From Symbiodinium natans (Eukaryota; Sar; Dinophyceae; Suessiales; Symbiodiniaceae): 64,000 bases of DNA. Positions 51,469-60,947 of this stretch are shown piece after piece. The translations under genes and the position numbers were made by a program. How positions within the stretch are numbered: the first letter of the stretch is position 1; each line of letters begins with the position of its first letter. Below the pieces are notes generated by a model. The model saw only the letters and a program-made list of their open reading frames with translations, searched no databases and was not told the DNA's origin. The stretch spans positions 464,266-528,265 of the forward strand of contig CAJNDS010000902.1 of NCBI GenBank assembly GCA_905221605.1, read 5' to 3'.

Positions 51469-51685
51469 CCTAAACCCTAAACCCTAAACCCTAAACCCTA
51501 AACCCTAAACCCTAAACCCTAAAACCCTAAACCCTAAACCCTAAACCCTAAACCCTAAACCCTAAACCCTAAAACCCTAAACCCTAAACCCTAAACCCTA
51601 AACCCTAAACCCTAAACCCTAAACCTAAACCCTGAACCCTAAACCCTAAACCCTAAACCCGAAACCCTAAACCCTAAACCCTAAG
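51469..51685 (-). repeat. Long CCCTAAA array
   Basis: About 30 units. The repeated CCCTAAAA variant spaced by about 56 bp indicates block duplication. Confidence 0.95.
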
Positions 51686-51714
51686 CCGCCCTTGCCATCC
51701 CTAATCCCTAGCAG

Positions 51715-51757
51715 CCCGGAACCATCGCATCTGTTCACGGTCAACTTAAAGTTCTGA
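51715..51757 (+). CDS. Candidate terminal exon
   Basis: The acceptor CCCTAATCCCTAGCAG| is followed by PEPSHLFTVNLKF and TGA at 51755-51757. CCCTAAA lies upstream and TTTAGGG (about 51767-51845) downstream. Confidence 0.5.
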
Positions 51758-52378
51758 GTAGGGTTTAGGGTTTAGGGTTTAGGGTTTAGGGTTTAGGGTT
51801 TAGGGTTTAGGATTTGGGGTTTAGGGTTTAGGGTTTAGGGTTTAGGGGGCTAGAAGGGTAGAGTTGTAACTCATGTTGTAGCTATTAGCCTGATTTGGGT
51901 CCTCATGGTAAAAATATACATGTATAGAGGCATAGAACCCTACACCCGCAAAGCCCAAACCCTGAACCTTAAACCCTACGCCCTAAACCCTGAACCTTAA
52001 GCCCTAAACCCTAAACCCTAAACCCTGAACCCTAAACCCTACACCCCAAACCCCAAACCCCAAGCCCCAAACCCCTCTACCCTAAACCGGGGGGCTTCGG
52101 GTCGAGCCAGGGCCCCTAGGGAGCGCAGTGGTACCCGTTTCCCTTTTATTGGTTCAAGGTTCCGATATATAGGAACGAACCAACCGAACAAAGGGTTGAG
52201 GGAACCCTAAACCCTAAAACTCTAGACCCTAAACCCCAAACCCCAAACCCCAAACCCTAAACCTAAACCCAAACCCTAAACCCTAAACCCTGTAAGCCCT
52301 AAACCCTAGAAACCCTAAACGTACTATGATAAGGTTACTGTTCTACCAAAGGCCCCCATTGATCCCCAGAAAATGTAG

Positions 52379-52446
52379 AAGAAAGGAGAGGTCTGCTCGA
52401 ATCCGGACGGCTATGCGACCCTCGACGTGCAGCGCAGACTTGCACG
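52379..52446 (+). CDS. Candidate internal exon
   Basis: The acceptor AGAAAATGTAG| and |GTGAAG enclose 68 nt reading KKGEVCSNPDGYATLDVQRR, then LA. Strongly protein-like. CCCTAAA variants lie upstream and TTTAGGG/GGGCTTA downstream. Confidence 0.6.
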
Positions 52447-52674
52447 GTGAAGGGTAGGGTTTAGGGCTTAGGTCTTAGGGCTTAGGGCTTAGGGTTTAGG
52501 GTTTGGGGCCTAGGGCTTCGGGCCTAGGACTATGAGGCTGCGGCTTCGGGTTTAGGGTTTAGGTTTTAGGCTTCAGGGCAAGGTTTTTGAGGGGTATTTT
52601 GGGTGGAGGGTGGGTTTGGGGCTTAGGGCCGCAGCTGTTCCGTGGAATGTGGCCTTCCCAGTCTGACCAGGTTT

Positions 52675-52866
52675 ACTTGGAGGGTCATGGTACTTATTGA
52701 CCTAAGTATAGCTGTACTCATAGCCCACTTATAAGCCCCTTAAAGAAAAGTGCCCTGATATGGGTATAGGTACAGACAGTTTTAAGTACAGTTATAGTTG
52801 GTTGATACCCCTAAACCGTAAAGCCTAAACCCCAATATGGTTCATAAGTACCATGAACCTGCAAGT
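52675..52866. mobile_element. MITE-like inverted-repeat element 1
   Basis: 192 bp whose ends are inverted repeats. The left end ACTTGGAGGGTCATGGTACT and the reverse complement of the right end match at about 25 of 29 positions. No coding capacity. The same family as element 2, 145 bp downstream. It could be a MITE or an introner-like element. Confidence 0.65.
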
Positions 52867-53011
52867 AGGGTTGAGGTGCCACCCAAGTGGCCCAAAATAA
52901 GGCTAGGGTTTTAGGGTTTAGGGTTTAGGGTTTCGGGTTTAGGGTTTAGGGTTTAGGGTTTAGGGTTTGGAGGATCGGGGGACTTAGTTGGTAGATATTC
53001 AGGGGCTAACC

Positions 53012-53174
53012 ACTTGGATGTTCATGGTATTCAGTAACCAACTATACCTGTACATCTAACTGTACTTATAAATCTAACTGTACTTATAAGGCTTTGGTGC
53101 ACTTAAGTAAGGTGCTGATAAGTGGGTGATAAGTATAGCTTGAATTGGTTAATAAGTACCATGAACCTCCAAGT
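53012..53174. mobile_element. MITE-like inverted-repeat element 2
   Basis: 163 bp with terminal inverted repeats (ACTTGGATGTTCATGGTATT on the left, AAGTACCATGAACCTCCAAGT on the right). AACC flanks both ends as a possible 4-bp target duplication. Internal words CTAACTGTACTTATAA are duplicated. Confidence 0.65.
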
Positions 53175-53385
53175 AACCAGGGTACCTAAGCCCCTGATCC
53201 TCAAAGTGTGACCAGTCATGCCCTAAACCCTAAGACCCTAGGCTCTAAACCCCAAACCCTAAACCATAAACAAGGGGTCCATGGAACCCTAAACCCTAAA
53301 CCCCAAAAACCCTAAACCCCAAACCCTAAGCCCCAAACCTTTCAGGACTTTCACCGCCACTCACACCGCCTCTCACACTCGCCAG

Positions 53386-53445
53386 CTCTCAGCCTCGCGC
53401 GTGCGCGCGAAGAGCGCCGAATGGCGCCTCGGCCAAACTCAAAGG
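53386..53445 (+). CDS. Candidate internal exon (20 codons)
   Basis: A long polypyrimidine stretch then acceptor CACTCGCCAG|, and array donor |GTTTAG. 60 nt, phase 0/0, reading LSASRVRAKSAEWRLGQ, then TQR. CCCAAA units lie upstream and TTTAGGG downstream. One of the best splice contexts. Confidence 0.6.
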
Positions 53446-53979
53446 GTTTAGGGTTTAGGGTTTAGGGTTTAGGGTTTAGGGTTTAGGGTTCAGTTAGGGT
53501 TTCATGGTTTAGCTTTGCATGGGTTAATAGGTTTAATGAGTCACTGGCTTTCATGCGTTTCATGGGCTTGATGGGTGTAGCCGGCTTCGTGGGTTTCATG
53601 GCTAGGTTTGAATGGGTTGAGTGGTTTTCAAACCCCGAACTACACCGTTTCTCAACAGGTTTCTTGGGGTTATTGTAGGTGTATAGGGCTGGGGGTTGAT
53701 AGGAGTTAGGGGGTTATAAGGTTTACAGGGTTTATAGGGTTTATAGGGTTTGTAGGGTCTATAGGGTTTATAGGGTTTACTAGGCTTACAGAGCTTGTAG
53801 GTGTTTTGGGGTTTATGGGGCGTATAGGCTTTATGGAGTTCGGGGTTTAGGTGTTAGGGTTTGTAGGGTAGGGTTTTGATTTCGAGGAGAGTAGGGTTCT
53901 TAACCCCTAAACCCTAAACCCTAGGGCTCACGGTGGTTTAAGAGGGGAATCGTCAAGCACTACCATATGTAGTACTCAG

Positions 53980-54036
53980 ATCTTGAGGAGGCTGTTTCTT
54001 ACGGAGGGGCAAAGCAAGTTTCGGGGGATGTTTGGG
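53980..54036 (+). CDS. Candidate internal exon (19 codons)
   Basis: The acceptor GTAGTACTCAG| and |GTTCCG enclose 57 nt, phase 0/0, reading ILRRLFLTEGQSKFRGMFG. Confidence 0.55.
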
Positions 54037-54319
54037 GTTCCGGGTTTAGGGCTTAGGGTTTCGGGTTTAGGGTTTAGGGTTTAGGGTTTCGGGTTTAGGG
54101 TTTAGGGTTTAGGGCTGCAAACCACGGGAGAGTTATATCTAGTCGGGCTGTGGCCTTATTTCTGGCCACCCGGGTGGCCCCACACCCCACACCCTAAACC
54201 CTAACCCCAAACCCTCAACCCTAAACCCCAAACCCTAAACCCAAACCCTAAACCCTAAACCCTTCTCCCTGTATGGGTTGCCTCCTTCAAGCTTAAGTCC
54301 AGAAGTCCAGATTGCTCAG

Positions 54320-54352
54320 GAAATGAGGGCGGACCAGCAGAAGCATCTGAGG
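54320..54352 (+). CDS. Candidate micro-exon (11 codons)
   Basis: The acceptor CCAGATTGCTCAG| and |GTTCAG enclose 33 nt, phase 0/0, reading EMRADQQKHLR. CCCTAAA lies upstream and TTTAGGG downstream. Confidence 0.5.
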
Positions 54353-54446
54353 GTTCAGGGTTTAGGGTTTAGGGTTCAGGGTTCAGGGTTTAGGGTTTAG
54401 GGTTTAGGGTTTAGGGTTTAGGGCTCGGGCGAGCATTCGGTTTAAG

Positions 54447-54547
54447 GATGCTTCTTGACGCGGATCTTCCGAAGTCGGGCCGTAGGCCTGACTGCGCGGA
54501 ACATCGCTCAGGAGCTGGCGTTTAAGGAGCTTTGGTCCTCAGGCACT
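54447..54547 (+). CDS. Candidate internal exon
   Basis: The acceptor CGGTTTAAG| and |GTATAG enclose 101 nt reading CFLTRIFRSRAVGLTARNIA, then QELAFKELWSSGT. Strong helix-like sequence. TTTAGGG lies on both sides. Confidence 0.55.
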
Positions 54548-54549
54548 GT

Positions 54550-54615
54550 ATAGGGTTTAGGGTTTAGGGTTTAGGGTTTAGGGTTTAGGGTTTAGGGTTT
54601 AGGGTTTAGGGTTTA
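54550..54615 (+). repeat. TTTAGGG array
   Basis: Nine perfect units starting right after the exon donor. Confidence 0.95.
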
Positions 54616-54954
54616 CGGTAGGCATTGAGATCATTTGTTCTTGTTGTTTCTGCCTCTGCTTGTTTCCGAACATCTTGCAATTAGTCTTCAACATGAATAC
54701 GCTTTTTGCCAGGAATCGCCGAAATGCCCTGGGTTGGAGGGCTCTCGCCGAACAATAAGCCCTAAACCCGAAACCCCTAAACCCCTAAACCCTAAACCCT
54801 CAACCCTAAACCCTAAACCCTAAACCCGAAACCCGAAACCCTAAACCCACAATGGGTTTGGGGCTTAAGGCTTGGTCTACTTCGGGTGTCTTGCCAGAGG
54901 CAAAGTTTAAAGTCACATGAAGGCAGAGGTGTCCGGATTCTGGGACGATATCCC

Positions 54955-55080
54955 TAAACCCTAAACCCTAAACCCTAAACCCTAAACCCTAAACCCTAAA
55001 CCCTAAACCCTAAACCCTAAACCCTAAACCCTAAACCCTAAACCCTAAACCCTAAACCCTAAACCCTAAACCCTAAAACC
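54955..55080 (-). repeat. CCCTAAA array
   Basis: Seventeen units. A short open piece before it (54929-54950, MKAEVSGFWDD) is too small to call. Confidence 0.95.
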
Positions 55081-55270
55081 CTACACTACCCTACACTTCA
55101 AGGATGATCGTTTGGGGACAGGGTGCCCTACCGGCAGGGGGGGGGAAGGATTTCGGCTTCAATTGAGATCTCCGAAGCCCCGTGCAGTAGCCCCAAACTC
55201 TTGCCCGCGAATACCCCGAACCCATACAAACTACGCCATGGCCGAGCTGTTCTGACTCTGGAGTTCGCAG

Positions 55271-55400
55271 TTTTGTCCCCCCAAATGCGAGCGCAAACAA
55301 CCTGGACCTCTTCAGCAAGGTTCTGCAGGCACCAGAGCTCCTTTCAAAAAAAAAAGAACGCCGCTGCTGTTGCTTTTCCGGTTCCGACACAGGCGCCTGA
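55271..55400 (+). CDS. Candidate terminal exon
   Basis: The acceptor GAGTTCGCAG| is followed by FVPPNASANNLDLFSKVLQA, then PELLSKKKERRCCCF, ending GSDTGA and TGA at 55398-55400. It has a basic patch and a CCC motif near the C-terminus. It includes a run of nine A, whose exact length matters for frame. Confidence 0.5.
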
Positions 55401-55600
55401 CAAAGAAATTAACTGATGGCGGTTCCAGACCCTGAAACTTATGGACCCTAAACCCTAAACCCTAAGCCCTAAGCCCTTAGCCCTTAACCCTAAACCCTAA
55501 ACCCTAAACCCTAAGCCCTAAGCCCTAAGCCCTAAACCCTAAACCCTAAACCCTCAACCCTCAACCCTAAACCCTAAACCCTAAACCCTAAAGCTCTGAG

Positions 55601-55669
55601 CCTTGGGGCGACTGTGTGCCTTGGCGTCGACCTCCTCTTCGGAGGCGACGCGGATGCACGAGAGTCTGC
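55601..55669 (+). CDS. Candidate internal exon
   Basis: The acceptor AAGCTCTGAG| and |GTAGGA enclose 69 nt reading LGATVCLGVDLLFGGDADAR, then ES. A hydrophobic beta-like stretch then an acidic one. CCCTAAA lies upstream and TTTAGGG downstream. Confidence 0.55.
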
Positions 55670-56275
55670 GTAGGACCTGCGGGCGCGCAGAGCGCTGGCT
55701 TGGAGGTACTAAGCAGAACCTCAAGAGCCCGAAACCTCTTAAGGCACCAGTCCTAAGGGATTTGGGGTTTAGGGTTTAGGGTTTATAAGGGTTTCGGGGT
55801 TTAGGGTTTAGGGTTTAGGGTTTCGGGTTCAGGGTTTAGGGTTTAGGGTTTAGGGTTAAGGGTTTCGGGTTTAGAGCAGCAAGCCGAACCTGTCACAAAG
55901 AGTTCAGGGGTCGGAGACAGACCGCTCATGTCAAACGACTTCTCTTGTCACAATCTGCGCCGGGAATGTCGCAGGGTTAGTTCCGGGAACCCGGAACCCT
56001 CAATCCTACCCCAAATCCAGAGTTCTGTTTATGGCTTAGGGGGTTAAGCTACCCTAAACCCTAAACCAGGACATACACATGTGAGGGTTTGAGGGCAGGG
56101 AATATTCGGAGGCCCTCCAAACCCTGAACCTACTCGTCTTCGATTCTTGGGGTTTAGGGTTTAGGGTTAAGGGTTTAGGGTTTAGGGTTCCCTTTGGGGG
56201 GAGGCTTGGGGGACTACACCCCGCCCCCCCCCCCCCCGCGCTGAGCCCGAAGCCCTAGGCCCTAGGCCCTAAGCG

Positions 56276-56393
56276 CTAAACCCTAAACCCTAAACCCTAA
56301 ACCCTAAACCCTAAACCCTAAACCCTAAACCCTAAACCCTAAACCCTAAACCCTAAACCCTAAACCCTAAACCCTAAACCCTAAACCCTAAAT
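56276..56393 (-). repeat. CCCTAAA array
   Basis: Sixteen to seventeen perfect units ending in AATTTAAGAG, which is the start of the next exon candidate. Confidence 0.95.
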
Positions 56394-56400
56394 TTAAGAG

Positions 56401-56458
56401 CCTCCGGCTCAAGCCGCCGACCCCGCCGGAGCATTGTTCAGGGCTCAAGCGGCGCAGC
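56401..56458 (+). CDS. Candidate exon, shares start with 59.8 kb
   Basis: The acceptor AATTTAAGAG| is followed by LRLKPPTPPEHCSGLKRR, with a |GTGCCC donor. The 40 bp at 56392-56431 recur at 59805-59844 with one mismatch. Confidence 0.5.
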
Positions 56459-56707
56459 GTGCCCCGGCGCCAAACCCTAAACCCAAACCCGACCCTAAAC
56501 CCTACAGCCGAAACCATAAACCCTACAGCCTAAACCCTAAAGCCTCAGCCCTAAAGCCGAACCCTAAACCCCAAAGTAAAGCCTAAACCGAAGCCTAAAC
56601 CGAGGACAGCCCAACGACCACAGGCTTAGGGTTAAGGGTGGGACGGCTTGGGGTTTAGGGTTCAGGGTGCAGGTTAAGTTTTTACTACAGAAAAAAGGAA
56701 GGGTGGA

Positions 56708-56808
56708 ACGGAGGGGGGGAGGGGCGGGAGGGAGGGGGGGGGAGGTGGGGGGGGGGAGGGGGCGGAGGGGGGGGGGGGGGAGGGGGGGGGGAGGAGGGGG
56801 GGGGGGGA

Positions 56809-56845
<37 letters not shown>

Positions 56846-56908
56846 AGGAGGAGGGGGGGGGGAGGAGGGGGGGGGGGGGGGAGGGGGGGGGGGGGAAGGG
56901 GGGGGGGA
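56708..56908 (+). repeat. G-rich tract
   Basis: About 200 bp of GGGGGAGG-type sequence, followed by a C run at 56952-56973. Minus-strand Pro-rich frames are shadows. Likely assembly-unstable and G-quadruplex-prone. Confidence 0.9.
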
Positions 56909-57047
56909 AAAGGGGGTTTTTTCCAACCCCTATTGCCCTGTGCGCCCGGGACCCCCCCCCCCCCCCCCCCCCCGTTTTAGGGGGGTAAGGAGGGAAAAAG
57001 GGAGGTTTTCACCTCCAGAAACCTATCCAACACGCCGCCAGGGTCGG

Positions 57048-57318
57048 GACCCTAAACCCTAAACCCTAAACCCTAAACCCTAAACCCTAAACCCTAAACC
57101 CTAAACCCTAAACCCTAAACCCTAAACCCTAAACCCTAAACCCTAAACCCTAAACCCTAAACGCTAAACCCTAAACCCTAAACCCTAAACCCTAAACCCC
57201 AAACCCTAAACCCTAAACCCTGAACCCTGAACCCTAAACCCTAAACCCTAAACCCCAAACCCTAAACTCTAAACCCCAAACCCTAAACTCTAAACCCCAA
57301 TCCCTAAACCCTAAACCT
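57048..57318 (-). repeat. Long CCCTAAA array
   Basis: About 38 units. The right end alternates CCCCAAA, CCCTAAA and CTCTAAA in a repeated pattern. Confidence 0.95.
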
Positions 57319-57380
57319 CCCTGGCCTTGCCGGCTTGTGCTGCCCGTGGAGTCTTTGCCATTTCTGCGCCTGCTCCAAAG

Positions 57381-57413
57381 GACGGGCGCTGGTCGGAGAA
57401 GACCGTTAACGGC
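57381..57413 (+). CDS. Candidate micro-exon (11 codons), strong splice sites
   Basis: A polypyrimidine tract and acceptor GCGCCTGCTCCAAAG|, then DGRWSEKTVNG, then |GTGAGT. 33 nt, phase 0/0. The frame is also open upstream. Followed by TTTAGGG. Confidence 0.6.
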
Positions 57414-57583
57414 GTGAGTCTTGTTTCGGGGCTTAGGGTTTAGGGTTTAGGGTTTAGGGCTTAGGGTTTAGGGTTTAGGGTTTAGTGTTTAGGTTTTAGG
57501 GTTTAGGGTTTCAGGAATTTCAGAAACCTGTAGCCCTAGCCCCCAGCCCACGTAGTCGGGACCTTGCATGGTTTGCGTTTCAG

Positions 57584-57622
57584 GTCGTGGTTGGGGCTGA
57601 TGGCGCCAAAGATCCACAGCAA
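57584..57622 (+). CDS. Candidate micro-exon (13 codons)
   Basis: The acceptor GGTTTGCGTTTCAG| and |GTCCTA enclose 39 nt, phase 0/0, reading VVVGADGAKDPQQ. Likely in the same gene as 57381-57413. Confidence 0.6.
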
Positions 57623-57766
57623 GTCCTAAACCTGTAGGGTTTAGTTTAGGGTTTAGGGTTTAGGCTTTAGGGTTTGGTGTCGGGTTTAGGGTTTAGGGTT
57701 TAGGGTTTAGGGCTTAGGGCTTAGGGTTTAGGGTTTAGGGTTGCCCGAACCCCAAAAGCTCCACAG

Positions 57767-57843
57767 CGCCCACGTTATTTCTTGACCGAAGAAAACCGAA
57801 TCATCGGCGGAACAAAAGGCGCCAGCGCGCCATGATCTCCCCA
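57767..57843 (+). CDS. Candidate exon, basic (NLS-like)
   Basis: The acceptor AAGCTCCACAG| and |GTCTAG enclose 77 nt reading PTLFLDRRKPNHRRNKRRQR, then AMISP. The dense Arg/Lys suggests a nuclear-localisation or RNA/DNA-binding patch. Confidence 0.5.
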
Positions 57844-58316
57844 GTCTAGGGGCCCAAAAAACCCAAAAAACCCACATGAACGTGTAAGGATTCTACAAGT
57901 TGGTTTTCCAGAATTTCCTGAATAGGGGCCCTTTTACCCAACTAGTAGGAGCCATATGTTTATGTGGTTTTCGGGCCCCTGCAACCTGCTCGCTTAGCCT
58001 AAGCCCCAAACCAGAAACCCTAAAAGCCAGAAAAGGCGTCTGAATAATTCCTAGGCTCTTTGGGAAGCCTCGTCCCATGTCATAGTTGCGGTGTTTAGTT
58101 ATTAATCGGGACTTTGTGAGTTCGGCCCCCTTTGTCTCCTCAAGGGTTGAGCTTTTGGGGGTTTAGGACCAGCCTTTCGGTACCAGTGTGTAAGGTTATG
58201 TGCTGAACTTAGGCTTGATGGGCTGCTGGAATAAGGAGCCACAGAGACTACGTTCCTGCAGCGGTTCCAAGAAGAGCCCTAAACCCTAAACCCTAAACCC
58301 TAAACCCTAAACCCTA

Positions 58317-58580
58317 ATGTGCCAAGTTCTGAGCAAGGCACCAAAACTTCTGTATTTTGATGCATGTGAGGGACAGTCAAGAAAGGCTAGCAACTTGCAT
58401 AGCGACACCTTACTGCATGGTGAAGCAAAGGCACGCAGCCACCAAAACCCTGAAAAGCTACGGTGCCGGAACATCGAAAAGCAACGACGCCTCTCATTTC
58501 TTTGCGAATCAGCCCACATAAGAAGCTTTTGCAGTGGAGGGGCTATGTCACGGCTATTTCGGTATATAGGGACTAACTAG
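58317..58580 (+). CDS. Weak ORF, 87 codons
   Basis: ATG to TAG directly after a CCCTAAA array, in unique DNA: MCQVLSKAPKLLYFDACEGQ, then SRKASNLHS. The opposite strand is also open for 70 codons, so coding is uncertain. No family recognised. The rest of 57850-58735 is unique with nothing else supported. Confidence 0.3.
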   Translation: MCQVLSKAPKLLYFDACEGQSRKASNLHSDTLLHGEAKARSHQNPEKLRCRNIEKQRRLSFLCESAHIRSFCSGGAMSRLFRYIGTN

Positions 58581-58736
58581 GGAACATAGAAAACTTAGGG
58601 GTTATGGAGGGTAGTAGGATCAACGGTCTTCTTTCTCTGAGACTTTAGGGACTAGAGGTTTTTGTCTCTTTCCTGATCCACCAAACTCAGACTCGTCCCT
58701 GTCGTTCGCAGTTCTTTCTGCGCCCTCCCAGGTCTG

Positions 58737-58867
58737 TAAACCCTAAACCCCAAACCCCAAACCCCAAACCCCAAACCCCAAACCCCAAACCCCAAACCCC
58801 AAACCCCAAACCCCAAACCCCAAACCCTAAACCCTAAACCCTAAACCCTAAACCCTAAACCCTAAGC
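58737..58867 (-). repeat. CCCCAAA then CCCTAAA array
   Basis: A homogeneous block of about 12 CCCCAAA followed by six CCCTAAA. Confidence 0.95.
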
Positions 58868-58914
58868 GCCCCTGAGACGCTGTGGCTGTTGTTTTGTCCG
58901 TTTCTGCACAAAAG

Positions 58915-58970
58915 CGACTGGCGGAGAGGTGCATGAGTCGATCAGGCAAGGGCGGCGGGGCATGCTCAGG
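58915..58970 (+). CDS. Candidate internal exon
   Basis: A T/C-rich tract and acceptor TTTCTGCACAAAAG|, then RLAERCMSRSGKGGGACS, then |GTTTCG. CCCTAAA lies upstream and TTTAGGG downstream. Confidence 0.5.
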
Positions 58971-59160
58971 GTTTCGGGGGGGTTTAGGCTTCAGGCTTCA
59001 GGGTTTAGGGTTTAGGGTTTAGGGTTTAGGGTTTAGGGTTTAAACCTAGGGTTTAGGGTTTAGGGCGTGTCTTGTTGTCTCGCGTTGGGGCTTAAGGGCT
59101 TGGGGCGTTTCAGGGCCAAGAGTTGGGGAGTTTCTAGGCTTAGAGCTCGGGGGTTAGGGT

Positions 59161-59390
59161 TTCAGGCTTTCAGGCTTTCAACCCTAAACCCTAAACCCTA
59201 AACCCTAAACCCTGAACCCTAAACCCTAAACCCTAAACCCTAAACCCTAAACCCTAAACCCTAAACCCTAAACCCTAAACCCTAAACCCTAAACCCTTCA
59301 TTCTAACCCCTGAAGCCGGCTTTCAGGCTTTCAGGCTTTCAGGCTTTCAGGCTTTCAGGCTTTCAGGCCTTCAGGCCTTTAGGCTTTTGG
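59161..59390. repeat. (AGGCTTTC)n interrupted by a CCCTAAA array
   Basis: The 8-bp repeat AGGCTTTC is present at 59161-59180 and about 59318-59390. Between them sits a CCCTAAA array (59181-59299) of about 16 units. The layout suggests the array was inserted into a pre-existing minisatellite. Confidence 0.85.
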
Positions 59391-59665
59391 GGCTTCGAGT
59401 TTCAGAGTTCGACGGTCAGCAAGCCCGTAGCCCTTAACCCCAAGCCCCAAACCCTCAACCCGCAAGGCCCTGCGCCCTGAGCCCACGCCCCACTTAGGGC
59501 CTGAGGCTGAAAAGAAGAAACACCCCCCCCAAAACCCTAAACCCCAAAAGCCCCTAAAGGCCCTAGGGACCTAAAGCACACATCCCCAACAAATTGAAAT
59601 CAAGGTTATGGGTTAGAGCTCGCCGTGTGGGGTTTAGGGTTTAGGGTTTGGGGTTTATGTTCTAG

Positions 59666-59725
59666 ACCATCAACAAGGAAGACGTGACACCACTTGCCGC
59701 TTTTATGTCCCGGTGGCACCAACCA
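59666..59725 (+). CDS. Candidate internal exon (20 codons)
   Basis: The acceptor TTTATGTTCTAG| and |GTAACA enclose 60 nt, phase 0/0, reading TINKEDVTPLAAFMSRWH, then QP. Strong protein character. TTTAGGG lies upstream and CCCTAAA downstream. Confidence 0.6.
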
Positions 59726-59813
59726 GTAACAACTTGCAGCACTAGCTTCCCTCATCTCGTCAACCCTAAACCCTAAACCCTCAGCCCTAAGCCCTAAACC
59801 CTATATTTAAGAG

Positions 59814-59856
59814 CCTCCGGCTCAAGCCGCCGACCCCGCAGGAGAACAAGTTTAAG
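59814..59856 (+). CDS. Candidate exon, paralogous start to 56.4 kb
   Basis: The acceptor ATTTAAGAG| is followed by LRLKPPTPQENKFK to |GTTTGG. Its first part matches the exon at 56401 at DNA level (39 of 40 bp over 59805-59844). Confidence 0.5.
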
Positions 59857-59891
59857 GTTTGGGGTTTGGTGATTTTGTTTGCGGTTCCTGT

Positions 59892-59971
59892 TGGGGGGGG
59901 GGGTGGGGGGTGGGGGGGGGGGTGGGGGGGGGGGTGGGGGGGGGGGGGGTGGGGGGTGGGGGGGTGGGGGT

Positions 59972-60013
<42 letters not shown>

Positions 60014-60066
60014 GGGGGGGGGGTAGGGGGGGGTAGGGGAGGGGGGGAGGGGGGGGTAGAGGAGGG
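59892..60066 (+). repeat. G-rich tract
   Basis: About 170 bp of near-continuous G with T interruptions. Minus-strand Pro-rich frames are shadows. Confidence 0.9.
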
Positions 60067-60574
60067 GCAAAGAGGGGTTATGCCCTGTGCGAAAACGCAG
60101 GGAGTGCTGTGCCTTTCCTGGCTCGTTCTCCACGGAAAAGCTGGCGAGGTACCGCCCGCCCTCCAGGTTCCTTTTCCCATCCAACGGGTCGGCGGACCCT
60201 AAACCCTAAACCCTAAACCCTAAACCCTAGACCCTAAACCCTAAACCCTAAACAAGCCCTGAATCTAGGAGCAAAACTCCTTAGTATTATGATGCGGTTC
60301 CTGGGCGGGAACTATGAACCCTAAGCCTTGCCTCCCTTCCCGAAATCGAAGAAAAGTTACATGAAGCAGGGTTTATCTTACTGTTTTTTGGTGAGTGTAT
60401 ATAAGGCTCCTTTTTAATATTGGTGGGTGTAGAAACTGGGTGTCCTTTTGGGGGTACAAGAAACATATACCCTACTTCACATGGCCCCTTTCTCTGGCCC
60501 CTTGCCTTCTTTAGAGGCTTCTGAAGTATGGGGCCCTTGAGTTTTTTTGGGGTAAATAAGGGGTATAGAAGAGG

Positions 60575-60710
60575 TATATATATATATATAAACCCTAAAC
60601 CCTAAACCCTAAACCCTAAACCCTAAACCCTAAACCCTAAACCCTAAACCCTAAACCCTAAACCCTAAACCCTAAACCCTAAACCCTATATATATATATA
60701 TATATATATA
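60575..60710. repeat. CCCTAAA array nested in (TA)n
   Basis: (TA)8 at 60575-60590, a CCCTAAA array at 60591-60688, then (TA)12 at 60687-60710. Telomere units appear inserted into a dinucleotide repeat. A further CCCTATATAAACCC occurs at about 60806. Confidence 0.9.
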
Positions 60711-60711
60711 A

Positions 60712-60775
60712 AAGGGGTCCCTCTTTTTTTAAGGGCGCATACTAAGGGACCATACAGCTGCCCTTGGACGAACCT
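60712..60775 (+). repeat. Dispersed repeat family B, copy 3
   Basis: GCATACTAAGGGACCATACA, then GCTGCCCTTGGACGAAC. Related to 35495-35535 and 39120-39165. The region 60350-60570 carries further related words (CCCTTTTGGGGGTAC, GGGGCCCTTGAG). Confidence 0.5.
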
Positions 60776-60947
60776 CAGCCCTAAACCCGAATCCCTAAAC
60801 CCTAAACCCTATATAAACCCTAAACCCTAAACCCTAAAGCCCAAACCCCAAACCCCAAACCCTAAACCCTAAACCCTAAACCCTAAACCCTAAACCCTAC
60901 TCCTGAAACCCTAAACCCTAAGCCCGGATTGCTTGGTCATCAGGCAG

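Noticed and set aside
56564-60184. Pro-rich minus-strand and Gly-rich plus-strand frames
   Set aside because: Shadows of the G-rich tracts at 56.7-56.9 and 59.9-60.07 kb.
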